A stretch of DNA of 64,000 nt from Nothophaeocryptopus gaeumannii (Eukaryota > Ascomycota > Dothideomycetes > Mycosphaerellales > Mycosphaerellaceae), in assembly GCA_031771865.1 (NCBI GenBank), contig JASISA010000025.1, positions 3,348,001 through 3,412,000 of the forward strand, given 5' to 3'. This document shows, in pieces, positions 32,081-41,501 of this stretch; within the stretch, counting starts at the first letter, position 1; each line of letters begins with the position of its first letter. Both the position numbers and the translations under genes were made by a program. The notes under the pieces are model-generated. The model did no database searches. It was not told where the DNA came from and saw only the letters and a program-made list of their open reading frames with translations.

Positions 32081-32690
32081 ATGCCGAGGGAAGTCAAATC
32101 TAGACTGTACCAGTGGTTGTTTGCTTACATAGTCACGCGCTTCTCTGGCTGTACAGACCTCACCTTAGGTGACATTACATTGGAGTTGACAGGCGGAATC
32201 AGCATTCGCTCTGATCGTGACAGAGCTGCCAACAGCAATGTCGAAATGGGCACGATCTCCTGCACCGGCGCATCTTCCCACTGTGTCGAAACATGCAACA
32301 TCGACGGCCTCGAAATCGATTCCGTCATAGCCTGCGACGTAGGAGAATGCGGTCTCCTCCTGCAAACACCCGAAACGCACAAATCGGAGCTATAGATGGT
32401 GAAAATGTAGACACCGGTACTGGTTATGCGGCGCTCCGTATCGCAAACCAAAACAGCCGTCTCGACGATGGATCTTACACACCTAACATCTTCATCCATT
32501 CCGTGACCTCCCGCGACGGTGGAAGGGGACTCTTCTGCACCCCCGAATCCGGCGGCGCACAGGTCGGGAGTCTCGACCTTTCAGAGATCGGTTACAACGC
32601 TATCTTGATCGAAAATTGCTATGGCATTGATGCGCAAGGAGGGACCGTGATTGGTGGTGGGGAGGTGAGGATCTCGGCGGGGATTTGACC
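32081..32690 (+). pseudogene. 5'-truncated, frameshifted right-handed beta-helix (pectate-lyase-like) gene
   Basis: Two frames carry one protein. The first ends at TAG about 32393-32395 and contains LGDITLELTGGISIRSDRDR, ISCTGASSHCVETCNIDGLE and GECGLLLQT; the second begins within that region and contains NAQIGAIDGENVDTGTG, NIFIHSVTSRDGGRGLF and YGIDAQGGTVIGGG. Joining LLLQT to the second frame needs one extra base, so a single-base deletion lies at about 32,360-32,375. Parallel beta-helix coils with repeated GI/GG turns fit a pectate-lyase-type fold. The block starts with a likely intron acceptor (TTTGCTTACATAG, about 32,130) with no plausible exon before it, so the N-terminus is missing. 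It lies next to the hydratase-like gene on the other strand. Confidence 0.6.
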
Positions 32691-32728
32691 TAGAAATGAA
32701 CTACCAGCGAGCCTGGCATGAGCCTAGC

Positions 32729-33762
32729 CTAGCCCATCTTCCGCACATGTACACGAAGACTATCAAAATCGATCCACTCACCCGCGAACTCGCCATCCTC
32801 CTCCTCAACTTGCCAGTTTTCATACGCCTCCTCGACCTCTTCAACCAGTAGTCCATACAGCTTCTCTACCCCATTCTTTTCATCAGTCGAATTTTGTACC
32901 TCCCAGACCATTCGTCATTCTTCGTTCGGCACAAACGGCCATTGATGGACAGAACGGCGATAACGCGGCAAAGGCATGCCCACCACGAGGCCTGGGAGCT
33001 GACTCGGGAGGGTAGACAGAAGCACCAGTATAAGAGGCGACATGATAAAAGTTGATGCGTCTATCAGGATATCGGTTTGAGGCGTGGGAAGGATGTGGAA
33101 GTTTAGTTTTTTGACGAAGAATGCCTTGTCACGTTTTCGTTTCGGATTCGAAAAGCCTGGGTCTTGGACGTAGATGGTAGTCCTGTGTCTAGAGGAACGT
33201 TGTACTAGAGATATGAGTAAAGTGCAAGCCTTCTCAGCGCTCGATGGCGATGTCAGGTGTGTGAGGGGTGCATACATAAGCTTACATTATCCAAGAAGAC
33301 GACGAGATGCATCATGACTCCGGTTGGGCCATGACGTTGCAGCTCGAGTGGCTGTTTGAATTCTCTAATATTGCCTGGCGCCATGAATATCGCTGTACGT
33401 ATTCGCCATCCTTCTGCAGGTCGGCGAGCTTCGAGGTCATCGACCAACCGTTGTCGACAGGCCGAAGCGAGCCAGACTGTTTGGCATTGTTGAAAGAGTA
33501 CAAACAACTGAGCCCGAGCTGGATATCGCCACTTTTCAGCGAGCTGTTGCGACCGTTCGACGAGCGTCTTAGTTGTCTGGGCGGCATCGTTTGCTGGAAG
33601 TAGGCGGCCTAGCGTATCGCGTCTTCGATTTCGATTTCTCATGATGCTTCGTCTGCTGATTCGTGCAATGTGAAATGCTGGTGAGCTTCGCGAAAGGTAT
33701 CCAAGACGCTGTATCTGAGCAAAGGCAGTGAGTGCATCCGAGAACGCGCCTACTATCTCCAT
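32729..33762 (-). pseudogene. tandem unknown-family gene A (in-frame stop)
   Basis: Exon 1 starts at ATG 33762 (MEIVGAFSDALTAFAQ) and holds about 156 codons ending VVFLDN, then GTAAGC; a second block restarts at about 33,240 with RTTIYVQDPGFSNPKRKR and DILIDASTFIMSPLI. The frame hits a TGA at 32915-32917 and continues in the same frame as MVWEVQNSTDEKNG to SLRVHVRKM. The neighbouring gene B shares the markers V-V-F-L-D, Q-D-P-G-F-S, I-L-I-D-x-T-F-x-M-S-P, V-W and V-H-V-R-K in the same order, so the stop is probably a mutation inside one protein rather than a true end. The intron acceptor is weak, so the splice is uncertain. Function unknown. Confidence 0.5.
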
Positions 33763-33965
33763 GTCATTCGATGAGCAGGAGCCTTAGAGCCATTATACTT
33801 GCCCTGCGCGTTTCTTCATCGTGAATTCTTCACGTTGACCCAAAAATGGCTCATCAAGCAGGTGACGTCCACAAACGCGCTCACCCTATCTATTCCAATC
33901 TGTGAGCAGGAGCCTTTGCACCAAAGATACGTACTTGCTTTCCTAAATTCTCGTTGAGTCTTCCG
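33763..33965. other. intergenic between the tandem pair
   Basis: 203 bp between the two related reverse-strand genes. No coding sequence is seen. Confidence 0.5.
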
Positions 33966-34983
33966 TCATGTCTTCCTCACATGAACCCACAAGTTCTTCA
34001 AATTGAATCTCCTCCCCACGAACTCACACTGTCGCTCTTCAGCGAGCTCCGCATGTTCAGCATATTGCTTGCACCCACAAATCCTGCCAGCATCCCGGTA
34101 CAACTTCGCAGCCTCCTCCACCAACTCCACATCTTCTTCCAGATCCGGCATATCTTTCTCCTCATACTCATCCTCGTGAACGAAGCCAGAGTTTGAGCCG
34201 AGATCTCCAACATCCACACCGTTGTTCCGGTCGATGTGCCACCACGCCTCGTCCCTGATGGTCTCTGCACTCCATACGATGTCAGCGAATGAGTCGCCGA
34301 CACTGATTGCTGGAAGGCAGGTGTGATCTAGATTTCCAGACTCGTCGCAAAAGGTGTAGAACTCATGCTCTCTCGGTATGAATGGACTCATAACAAATGT
34401 CGTGTCGTCGATCAAAATTTTCTGCAGCCGGACATCCGAGAACCGTGAAGCCAACTACAACATACAGCATCGATGCATCAATGGTCGAGAATCCTGGGTC
34501 TTGGGCGTAAAGCGCTATCGGCGGCGCTCGTCTCCTTGCGTTGTCAGAGGTCACTACAGTACGCGTCACGGTCAGTGGTCTATTGAGTGCAGAACTCACG
34601 GAGAACTCACGGATATCCACGATGTCCAAGAACACCACCAGCTGCATAATACTCTTCCAAGGCTCATCGTTGTAGCATTTTAGCGGGGAATTGTTCAAAG
34701 GACCAAGCGCCATCAAAACAGCTTTGGTAATGCGATAGCCCCCACCCGGTCGATAAAATGCGAGGCGCTGCCTAAAGTGATGGCGGCACTCGGAATTTGT
34801 CCAGAAGAGCTTTGCAGAATTGTAGAGATCCAGCATCTGAGCCTTGCTGGCATGCTTAGATTTGAACGCGATCTTTTGTGACTTTGATAGCAAGCGTTTC
34901 CAGGTGATGGGCCTTCGACATTGCCTTTCAGGTCGGCTAGCAGGCGCGCCTTCGGCCTTTACTCGTGTTGTGTTCTTGGGCAT
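33966..34983 (-). CDS. tandem unknown-family gene B (frame uncertain)
   Basis: The best start is ATG 34983, giving MPKNTTRVKAEGAPASRPER, then RLLSKSQKIAFKSKH, SIMQLVVFLDIVDI and ALYAQDPGFSTIDASM. The frame then leaves the conserved path; the shared block ILIDDTTFVMSPFIPREHEF and the acidic end (EEKDMPDLEEDVELVEEAAK, LWVHVRKT) lie in another frame. The distance between DPGFS and ILID is 67 nt, not a multiple of three, and no GT-AG intron restores the phase, so either an unrecognised splice or an indel is present. An exact 11-bp tandem duplication at 34591-34612 duplicates a GTGAGT-type donor. Paralogy with gene A (32729-33762) is from motif order. Function unknown. Confidence 0.5.
34591..34612. 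repeat. exact 11-bp tandem duplication
   Basis: AGAACTCACGG occurs twice with no gap (34591-34601 and 34602-34612). On the reverse strand the unit contains CCGTGAGTTCT, duplicating a GTGAGT splice donor at the end of exon 1 of gene B. It may be an indel that affects splicing. Confidence 0.85.
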
Positions 34984-35158
34984 ATTGGTGTCTGTGTTCG
35001 CGATGATCCGGTGATCAAGATGACTGGGAGGTAGAACTGAGTGCGATCGTGCAAGACACATGTATGATCAGAGACTTACTGTCCTCATGTCCTCAAAGGA
35101 AGTCCTTGGCGCCAAACTCTAACTCAGAATCTGGCAGATTCGCTTCGCTTTGTAAATT

Positions 35159-36137
35159 CTATGCAGTCGCGCTCAGTTTCGCGAGCAGTCTATCTTCTAC
35201 TCCATCTAAAATGTACTTGTGCTCGATGACTTCAAGGTTTTCGATCTCAGCCTTGAAGAGCTTGTCCGGATCTTCTGCGCCACCCATTGGGTTCTGGCCC
35301 ATTTGCGCCTGCGCCATTTGCTGAGTGACTTGCGAAGCAGCTAAATGGTGTCAGCACGGATGAAAATCGATTACTTGAGCGCGTAGACTTACCGTTGTTG
35401 CTCCCGAGGATGAAGTTGTACACTGGCTGCAACCCAAAAAGTGTCAAAAAGTACCAACTTAAACTCGATACCCATCTGACGTCCAAATCTCTAGTTCCAA
35501 CACCAGCTTGAAGCATTTGCTTGAATTGCGGGGTCAGCGGAAAAGGGAGCTTCACTGTTCGCGAAAATCATTAGTATGTCCTCTCTCAACAAGCCATGCG
35601 CTGATTGCCCTGTCTTCCAGATGTGGTGACTTACTAATCACGTATCCCGAAAAGAACGCATTGATCCAACCCATGATCAAACTCTGCGGCACCATCATAG
35701 CAACTTGTCCCTTCATCATGCCCATCATACCATCCATCGCGCCCGGATCAGTGAGCGGATTCCCCGCCGGCTTCCCTCTATTCTCCGGGTCTGCGAGGAA
35801 CTTGCCTTCCTTTACACCTTCAATAAAATACTCTTTCCGCTTCTCAAATGACGCTTTCGAGATCTGGTTTGCGTTGACGCGCAGGGTCTGCACACGGAGG
35901 AGAGAGCGCTGTTGGCGGATTTTCGCGAGAGGTTGCTTTTTTGGTGCGGTTTGGAGGAGCGTCGAGAGGTAGTGTCGGAGGATACCGGTAAGAATCATTA
36001 CGATTGTGATTGGGAGGAGGATCCAGTAGCTGTATCAGAGATACAGTGTCAGTGCTCGATAATGCAGGAGACTTCTTGAGGAGCGCGTACAAGAGAGCAG
36101 GATCCCGATGGATCTGCTGTTCGACTGGGCCAGCCAT
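35159..36137 (-). CDS. EMC3: ER membrane protein complex subunit 3
   Basis: Four exons, 36091-36137, 35635-36029, 35393-35554 and 35159-35340, with introns of 61, 80 and 52 nt; product 261 residues. Splicing of exon 1 to 2 restores the EMC3 start MAGPVEQQIHRDPAL then FYWILLPITIVMILTGILRH, the first transmembrane segment. Exon 2 holds the charged insertase core (SLLRVQTLRVNANQISKASF) and the Met-rich TM region QVAMMVPQSLIMGWINAFF; exon 3 has WVSSLSWYFLTLFGLQPVY; exon 4 carries the soluble tail. EMC3 is an Oxa1-family subunit of the EMC, which inserts tail-anchored and multi-pass proteins in the ER membrane. The gene is divergent from SPC2 at 36407, and the intergenic gap is 269 bp. Confidence 0.93.
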
Positions 36138-36406
36138 TTCTACGAGATGGCCCGTAGCGGCGAGACTTTTGCAGAGGGAAGGTGGGCAATGAAGAGGGTG
36201 ATGCTACGCAGCAAGAGATTCACTTGAAGTTGAGCTTCACATGCGGGCATCGGAGGTTCACACGCCAAGACCGACAGGGCATAGAAGCTCAGACTTCGCG
36301 AAGGCCACCTTACCTCACGTACGACTCAGACAACTTCTTAGTACCGCCCTGTAATCAATACACAATGCTATAGGGGCTTTGGAGTTGGACAACACACGAC
36401 AAAACC

Positions 36407-37143
36407 ATGGCCGAATCACGTATCTCCCCCTACTCGCTGAACGAGCTCAAGAACACGACCGACGACGCGCTGGGCAACTATCTGCGCGGCTTGAACTTTA
36501 AGCAAGACAACTCCAAGCTCGACGTGCGGTTAGCGGTTGGATATGTTGCTGTGATTATTTCGGGAGCCACATTCGCGGCGGACTACAAGCTGGGTTGGGA
36601 AGCGACGAAGTATTGGACAGCGGCTGCTGTTGCGGTGTACACCCTCCTGAATGGAGTCTTCACATATTGGCTGTGGTTCGTGGAGAATGGATTGATCTTT
36701 GAGGGAGAGCGAGACGGGAAGAAGGTGAGAAGCAATGAAAGTGTGGTATTGACAAGACTGGCGGTGGGCTGACCCTGGCTCTTGAGCAGATCTCGATCTC
36801 CAGCAAGACCAATAAGCATGATCCAATGTACTACCTCGAGGTATCCTGTACGAAGAAGGGTGACACAACAAGCTCTCGACAGATCAAGGCACCCTTTACA
36901 GCATGGTTCACCGCAGACGGCTTCTTCGTTGCCAAGACATTCCAGCAATGGCTCGCGACAAGCATTGAGACTGTTGGCGACTTCGACTCTAAGAATGCTG
37001 GTCATGAAGAGAGAGATGAGCTCGCAAGTCCTACCGCGAAAGTCTACCCGGTAGTCAGCGACGAGACAGATGGTTTGGCGAACGTGACGGGTTCAGATGC
37101 GAAAGCAAAGGGAAGCCAGAGAAAGAGCAAGAAGAAGGGTTGA
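36407..37143 (+). CDS. SPC2: signal peptidase complex subunit 2
   Basis: Two exons, 36407-36724 and 36790-37143, split by a 65-nt intron between codons; product 223 residues. Hallmarks of the SPC25/Spc2 family are the N-terminal SPYSLNELKNTTDDALGNYL, then two neighbouring hydrophobic helices (LAVGYVAVIISGATFAADY, WTAAAVAVYTLLNGVFTYW) and the C-terminal half with MYYLEVSCTKKG and AWFTADGFFVAKTFQQWL. The C-terminus is Lys-rich (KSKKKG) and faces the cytosol. Spc2 supports the signal peptidase complex at the ER, which removes signal peptides. It is paired head to head with EMC3, another ER membrane protein. Confidence 0.92.
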
Positions 37144-38001
37144 ATAAACACGATGCGATAGAAAGGTACTTCACAAGGCGCAGTCACATACTGCATCTGA
37201 CGAAAGGCCACGAGATGGTGAGTGACCGTGTAAAAGCACGGGCGAGGCTGAAATGATACCCTTCCGCTCCGAAGCATCTCTCGGATCCAACTCGTCACAC
37301 GCTGGGATCAGGTCGAGCGCCGGCTGGCAATCTGATGACTTAATGTGTTACTAGCCTCGAAGAATGGATGCAAGTTCCAACGCGCTCCAGGACTTATGTG
37401 TTCAGGTTACGCTTTCTTACCCCTCATGTCGACGCCGATGATGGCTGGGAGTGCTCACATGATGTTGAGGAACGCCAAGTTCTCCCTGTCCACCCAAGGC
37501 AGTCGCATGTGTCGAGACACCTGACGAAGCTTCACAGATTTTCGACTGGACGAAGTCTTCTCTTCGTCCTCAAGTTGTAGACTTCTCCAACACATGACAC
37601 TCGATCAAGAACACAGCCGTGCGAACATACGATGAAGCTATCCACGGCGTTTAGGACAATCCCAAATAGCCATCGAGTATTTCTGCTACTCGTCATCCAT
37701 GAGCATCAACCACCAGTGGAGACTGCACACAAGGCATCCGAGTAAGCACGCGTCTGCAATAACCTTCGAATAGGAGACCTTATGACCAAGCTGCGCAGAT
37801 GAACCTCAGCAGCAGCCTTGGCGAATTCGTTAATGGTGAACGCCAAGCTCTGCTTGTTCACATCATCCACTCAAGGCAGGTCCATTGGTCAACAGGCTTT
37901 ATGGAAAGCTGCCAAGATCTCCCACCGTACAAAAGTCTCGTCTGCCTCGTCGAGCTGTCACATACAGCAAAGTTTGGCACCGACACTAATTCACCGAGAA
38001 T
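37144..38001. other. intergenic
   Basis: About 860 bp. Forward ORFs 37368-37580 and 37799-38251 lack recognisable features; the latter overlaps the start of the next gene in another frame. Confidence 0.45.
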
Positions 38002-39046
38002 ATGGACAACGCCGCTTTCGGATCTGAGCGATTGCCGACGTACGAGGAAGCTACGCACGGCGATGAGATTGCGCAGCAGAGACCGGCGGAAAAGGTCACT
38101 TCTAAGTATCTGTCGGATGACCTCCCTCCGGGTGATCTTTCACAGCGCATCCGCCTCTACAACAAGGAAGCCGCGCAGGCTACACTTCAACGCCAACCTT
38201 GCGGGACTGTGCACAGTGCGCTCGACGTTGCACGACTTTACGATGACATGAATCTGGGTAACTTCATTGCCCTCGCTGATCGCATGAACGAGCTATCAGA
38301 TCCGCTTTACGCGTCCTGGACCCGCAAAAATCCATCTCCAGACCACCCACGGATGCCTGCAGCTCAAATGATCTCACGGCTCAAACATGCCAGAGGCACT
38401 AATTTCAGAAGATATGACTCGCAAAAAGTCGGAAGAAGCCAGACTGCTACATGCATGTCTTGCTCAGATACTATGCTCAGACTATGGCGTTTGGCCCTGG
38501 AAGCCACACAATGCCCCTTTCCCAGATCATGTGAAGTGGCTCTGGTGCGCGAGATTAGTGCATGAGCGACAGCGGCCTCCTCGAGTGCTCTGGTATCAGC
38601 GCGTCCCATGGAGGACTGTCCGCAAGCACGATGACGATGAGGGTACGTATTCGGCCAAAGCACGCAATGTCCAAGCTAACCACCTTCCAGATCTCAACAG
38701 ATTGATATACCGCCCAGCAGCTGAGATGAACCTACCTGTCGAGGCAGTCGAGCTCTTCATGATTCGCTATTCACCAAACGTTGACGCATACGGCATCTAC
38801 ACCGGTTGCCTTCTGAAAGTCCTGAAAGATGAGGGTATCGACGCGCTGGCTGAAATGATGCACCGCGACTTCGCACAAGTATTGGGGCCGATATTTGGAG
38901 GGAAAGAGTCTTTATTCAGAGAAATGTTACGGAGTATGCTGCGGATTACTGAGAGGCGCATTCCGGCTGACCACGTCTGGGCAGGTCCAAGTCCCGCTTG
39001 GTTACCGCTGTTATTGAGCCTCGACATGTCCCCGAGCCCCAGCTAG
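38002..39046 (+). CDS. unknown fungal protein with PY motif; frame break in exon 1
   Basis: Starts at ATG 38002 with MDNAAFGSERLPTYEEATHG, containing a LPTYEEA-type PY motif that can bind WW domains of Nedd4/Rsp5 ligases. The frame is good until about 38,385 (DHPRMPAAQMISRLK), where the continuation is one base out: from 38387 the better frame reads PEALISEDMTRKKSEEARLL and WCARLVHERQRPPRVLWYQR. The step is +1, as if an A had been added to AAA, or it is an unresolved intron. A 48-nt intron at 38643-38690 (donor GTACGT, branch CTAAC, acceptor TTCCAG) is in frame and rejoins GAT as DLNRLIYRPAAEMN. The C-terminal part is helical (YGIYTGCLLKVLKDEGID). No family is recognised. A single gene is likely, but its product needs transcript evidence. 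Confidence 0.6.
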
Positions 39047-41501
39047 CCGGAGGAGCCCCAGCTGAGCCCGCCTCCCCGGATCCAGGATTTGGCCTGAATC
39101 TTTCTTTGTGCGACACGTTCCACTCTCTACTTTGCACCTCGAGGTCCACCCAATCTGTTGCGAGCGAGGAGCGTCTCAAAAGGCTTGAACTTCGAAGCGT
39201 CGAGCGCACTCCACCAGGCCTACGTTGGCTTGAGAACGAGCTCAGGAATACGGACGCAAAAAGTGCTATAGAGCTTCAGCCGGCTAAATGACATTTCATG
39301 TTTCTGAGACCAACCCCGGTATCATCGAAGAAGCTTGAGTTTGAAGAGAGTGCCTTTTTCGGACATGACGCATAGCACTTATCACTTCCAGATCGCCCCC
39401 TCCATTGCTTCGTGTGGCGAGCCTACCGAATCCTTTCCCGAGCTGAACGAGGGTTTGCGCTCCCTTTAGCCCATTCCACGTGCTTAGGGGCGACTTGTGT
39501 ATAAGACAGGCACCGAGGACAGTAGAAGAGTTTCTAGCAATTGCTCTCTCCGGAGACGAGGCGTTCTCAATAGCGTGAGTGGGCCTTCGATAGCATGTTG
39601 AGCAATAGTCGCAAGGAAGCAAGTTGTCTCCGGCCTTTCACTCAGCTGAACCCAAGCGTGCGCTCTCAGAGAAACCCTCAGCAGGTTGAGAATGGCTCGA
39701 GTATGGATAGAGATGCCGTCTGAGACTCCTCGAAATGCAGAGCTCGCGAAGCCTGTCGCGGTGCCTCTCTCCAGCATCAGACACCTTTTAGAACACGGCC
39801 TCTGACATCGACACCGTAGACTCCCATTCAAGCTGGAGAGAATTCTTGAATGCTCTTCCATGCTTGTCTCCGAAAGTCGAAGTTACTGGATCAGTCTGGT
39901 TCTGCCTTCAGGGGCAGAGTCCATGCGATAGCTGGTGCAAGCTGCTATGTTCAAATCTACTCCGCGCGATAGCGGCCTCATTGATGCTTCGGGTGAGATG
40001 AAAGAAGCACAGACTTGAGTTCAGCTACCAAGAGTCGGTCATATATTCCGATGCTCTCTCCAGCAAGCGACGGATGTTAACATACTGACTTTGACCCGAA
40101 TGCCGCAGATCGTGATACAGGGTTCAGAGGCTCCAAGCTGGGTTTTGGACCACCTCTCTCCGGCACATCAGAAGAAATTCAATACAGCGCATTCAAGGAG
40201 ATGACCACAGCTTGCTTCTCGGAGGAGGGACTCCCAGTCACCTCACGTGCCCGCGTTTCGATAGTTGGACGAAGCTTCGATGGCTATGAGATGGCATTCG
40301 TGCGTTCGTATCGGCATCACGTCGTGGAGACACGCGAGATAGAGCTCCGTCGGATTCTCGCTACTTTGCATCAAGGTCTACGGTGTCAGTTTCCGGTTCA
40401 GCATGCTGCGCGGGCTCATTTTGGGGGAGAATTCCTGAGAGAACATTCAGGAACTTCGGTGGCTGGCTGCGCTCCCTGGCCAACTCGATTTGAGGAGAGC
40501 CTGAACATTGACAAACTGGAATGTGCGGTCCGGGAGAGTCTCTGCAGAAACATGTCAAGTCTGTGCAAGTAGAGTCGAATCCAGTGGCTTGAGATGGCTC
40601 TGATCTTGGAGAGACGCGGCGAGCAGCATTATCTGATCATCGCACTTTGTCAAGAGGCTTATGTGTAGAGTGCTGCGGCAACATAGAATGTATGCTCTCC
40701 GTTCTCAATTCTAAGGGCTCTCGGAGAAAGCTGTGAAATCTGCGCAGCTGGTGTTGAATCCTTTGGTTGGAAATGGCTCTGCTAATGGAGAGACAGCTCG
40801 GAGAGCGGCATCTGATGATCAGGTTTTACTGCAGGCTTATGTTTCTAATGGCACATATGCACAGACATATGCCCTCCATTCCCGTGATAGAATCTGTGCA
40901 AATACGATCAAATTCTGTAGGTTGAGATGATCCTGATCTTGGACAGACGCTGCTTGCGGCCATACCTGATTATCGTTCGCGATTTGTCGAGATTCAATGT
41001 GCCTGGTGCTGCGGCAGCACAGAATGTACCCCAGTTCTCGATCACAAGGGCTCTCTCAGACAAAGATGCGAGAACTGTGAAGCTGGATTCGAATTCCTTC
41101 GGTGGAATTGGCTCTGTAATAGGGAATCAGTTCGAGCGGCAACTGACCATCAGAGTTCATACTGGCTTGCTTACATGCCCGGTGCACCGGCTGGACTCAA
41201 TGTCTGCTCTCCATTGTTGTGATGATGTCCATGTAATTTGATTCACATTCGATAGTATCCCAGTGAAGGTTATCAATCGAAAGCATGGGCCAAATGAGTT
41301 GCATGTGCTTGAGCAGGGGTCGCGCCAAGCATGTCGTCGATCCCTCCGCGTCGTCGCAGCTCGACCTCGCGTTTCTGCCTTCGAAGCTCTCTCTCGAACA
41401 TTAACCAACCGACCACGCCCTCACGCCGCCGTCCCCGCCCGTCTTCCACCGATATATCGTCGAGATACCAACGCGACTAGGAGCATGACATTGCGCTCAA
41501 A
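39047..41501. other. gene-poor stretch with degenerate tandem repeats
   Basis: About 2.5 kb. Small ORFs on both strands (39484-39861 -, 40201-40572 +, 40733-40930 +, 40927-41241 +) show no domain. From about 40,560 to 41,260 a repeat is visible (separate entry). The last 150 bp before HIR1 should hold its promoter. Confidence 0.6.
40561..41260. repeat. degenerate tandem repeat, about 154-181 bp period, four units
   Basis: A shared core can be lined up at four places: GAGATGGCTCTGATCTTGGA near 40591, AAATGGCTCTGCTAATGGAG near 40771, GAGATGATCCTGATCTTGGA near 40924 and GAATTGGCTCTGTAATAGGG near 41105. Core-to-core spacing is about 179, 154 and 181 bp. The 3' parts of units 1 and 3 also match, with GAATGTATGCTCTCCGTTCT near 40687 against GAATGTACCCCAGTTCTCGA near 41024, each followed by AAGGGCTCT. 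The copies are strongly diverged. I estimate similarity by eye only. There is no obvious protein in common and no terminal repeat. Confidence 0.6.

Noticed and set aside
39484..39861. 125-codon reverse ORF in the gene-poor stretch
   Set aside because: No recognisable motif, no homologous copy in the window and it overlaps other equally weak ORFs.
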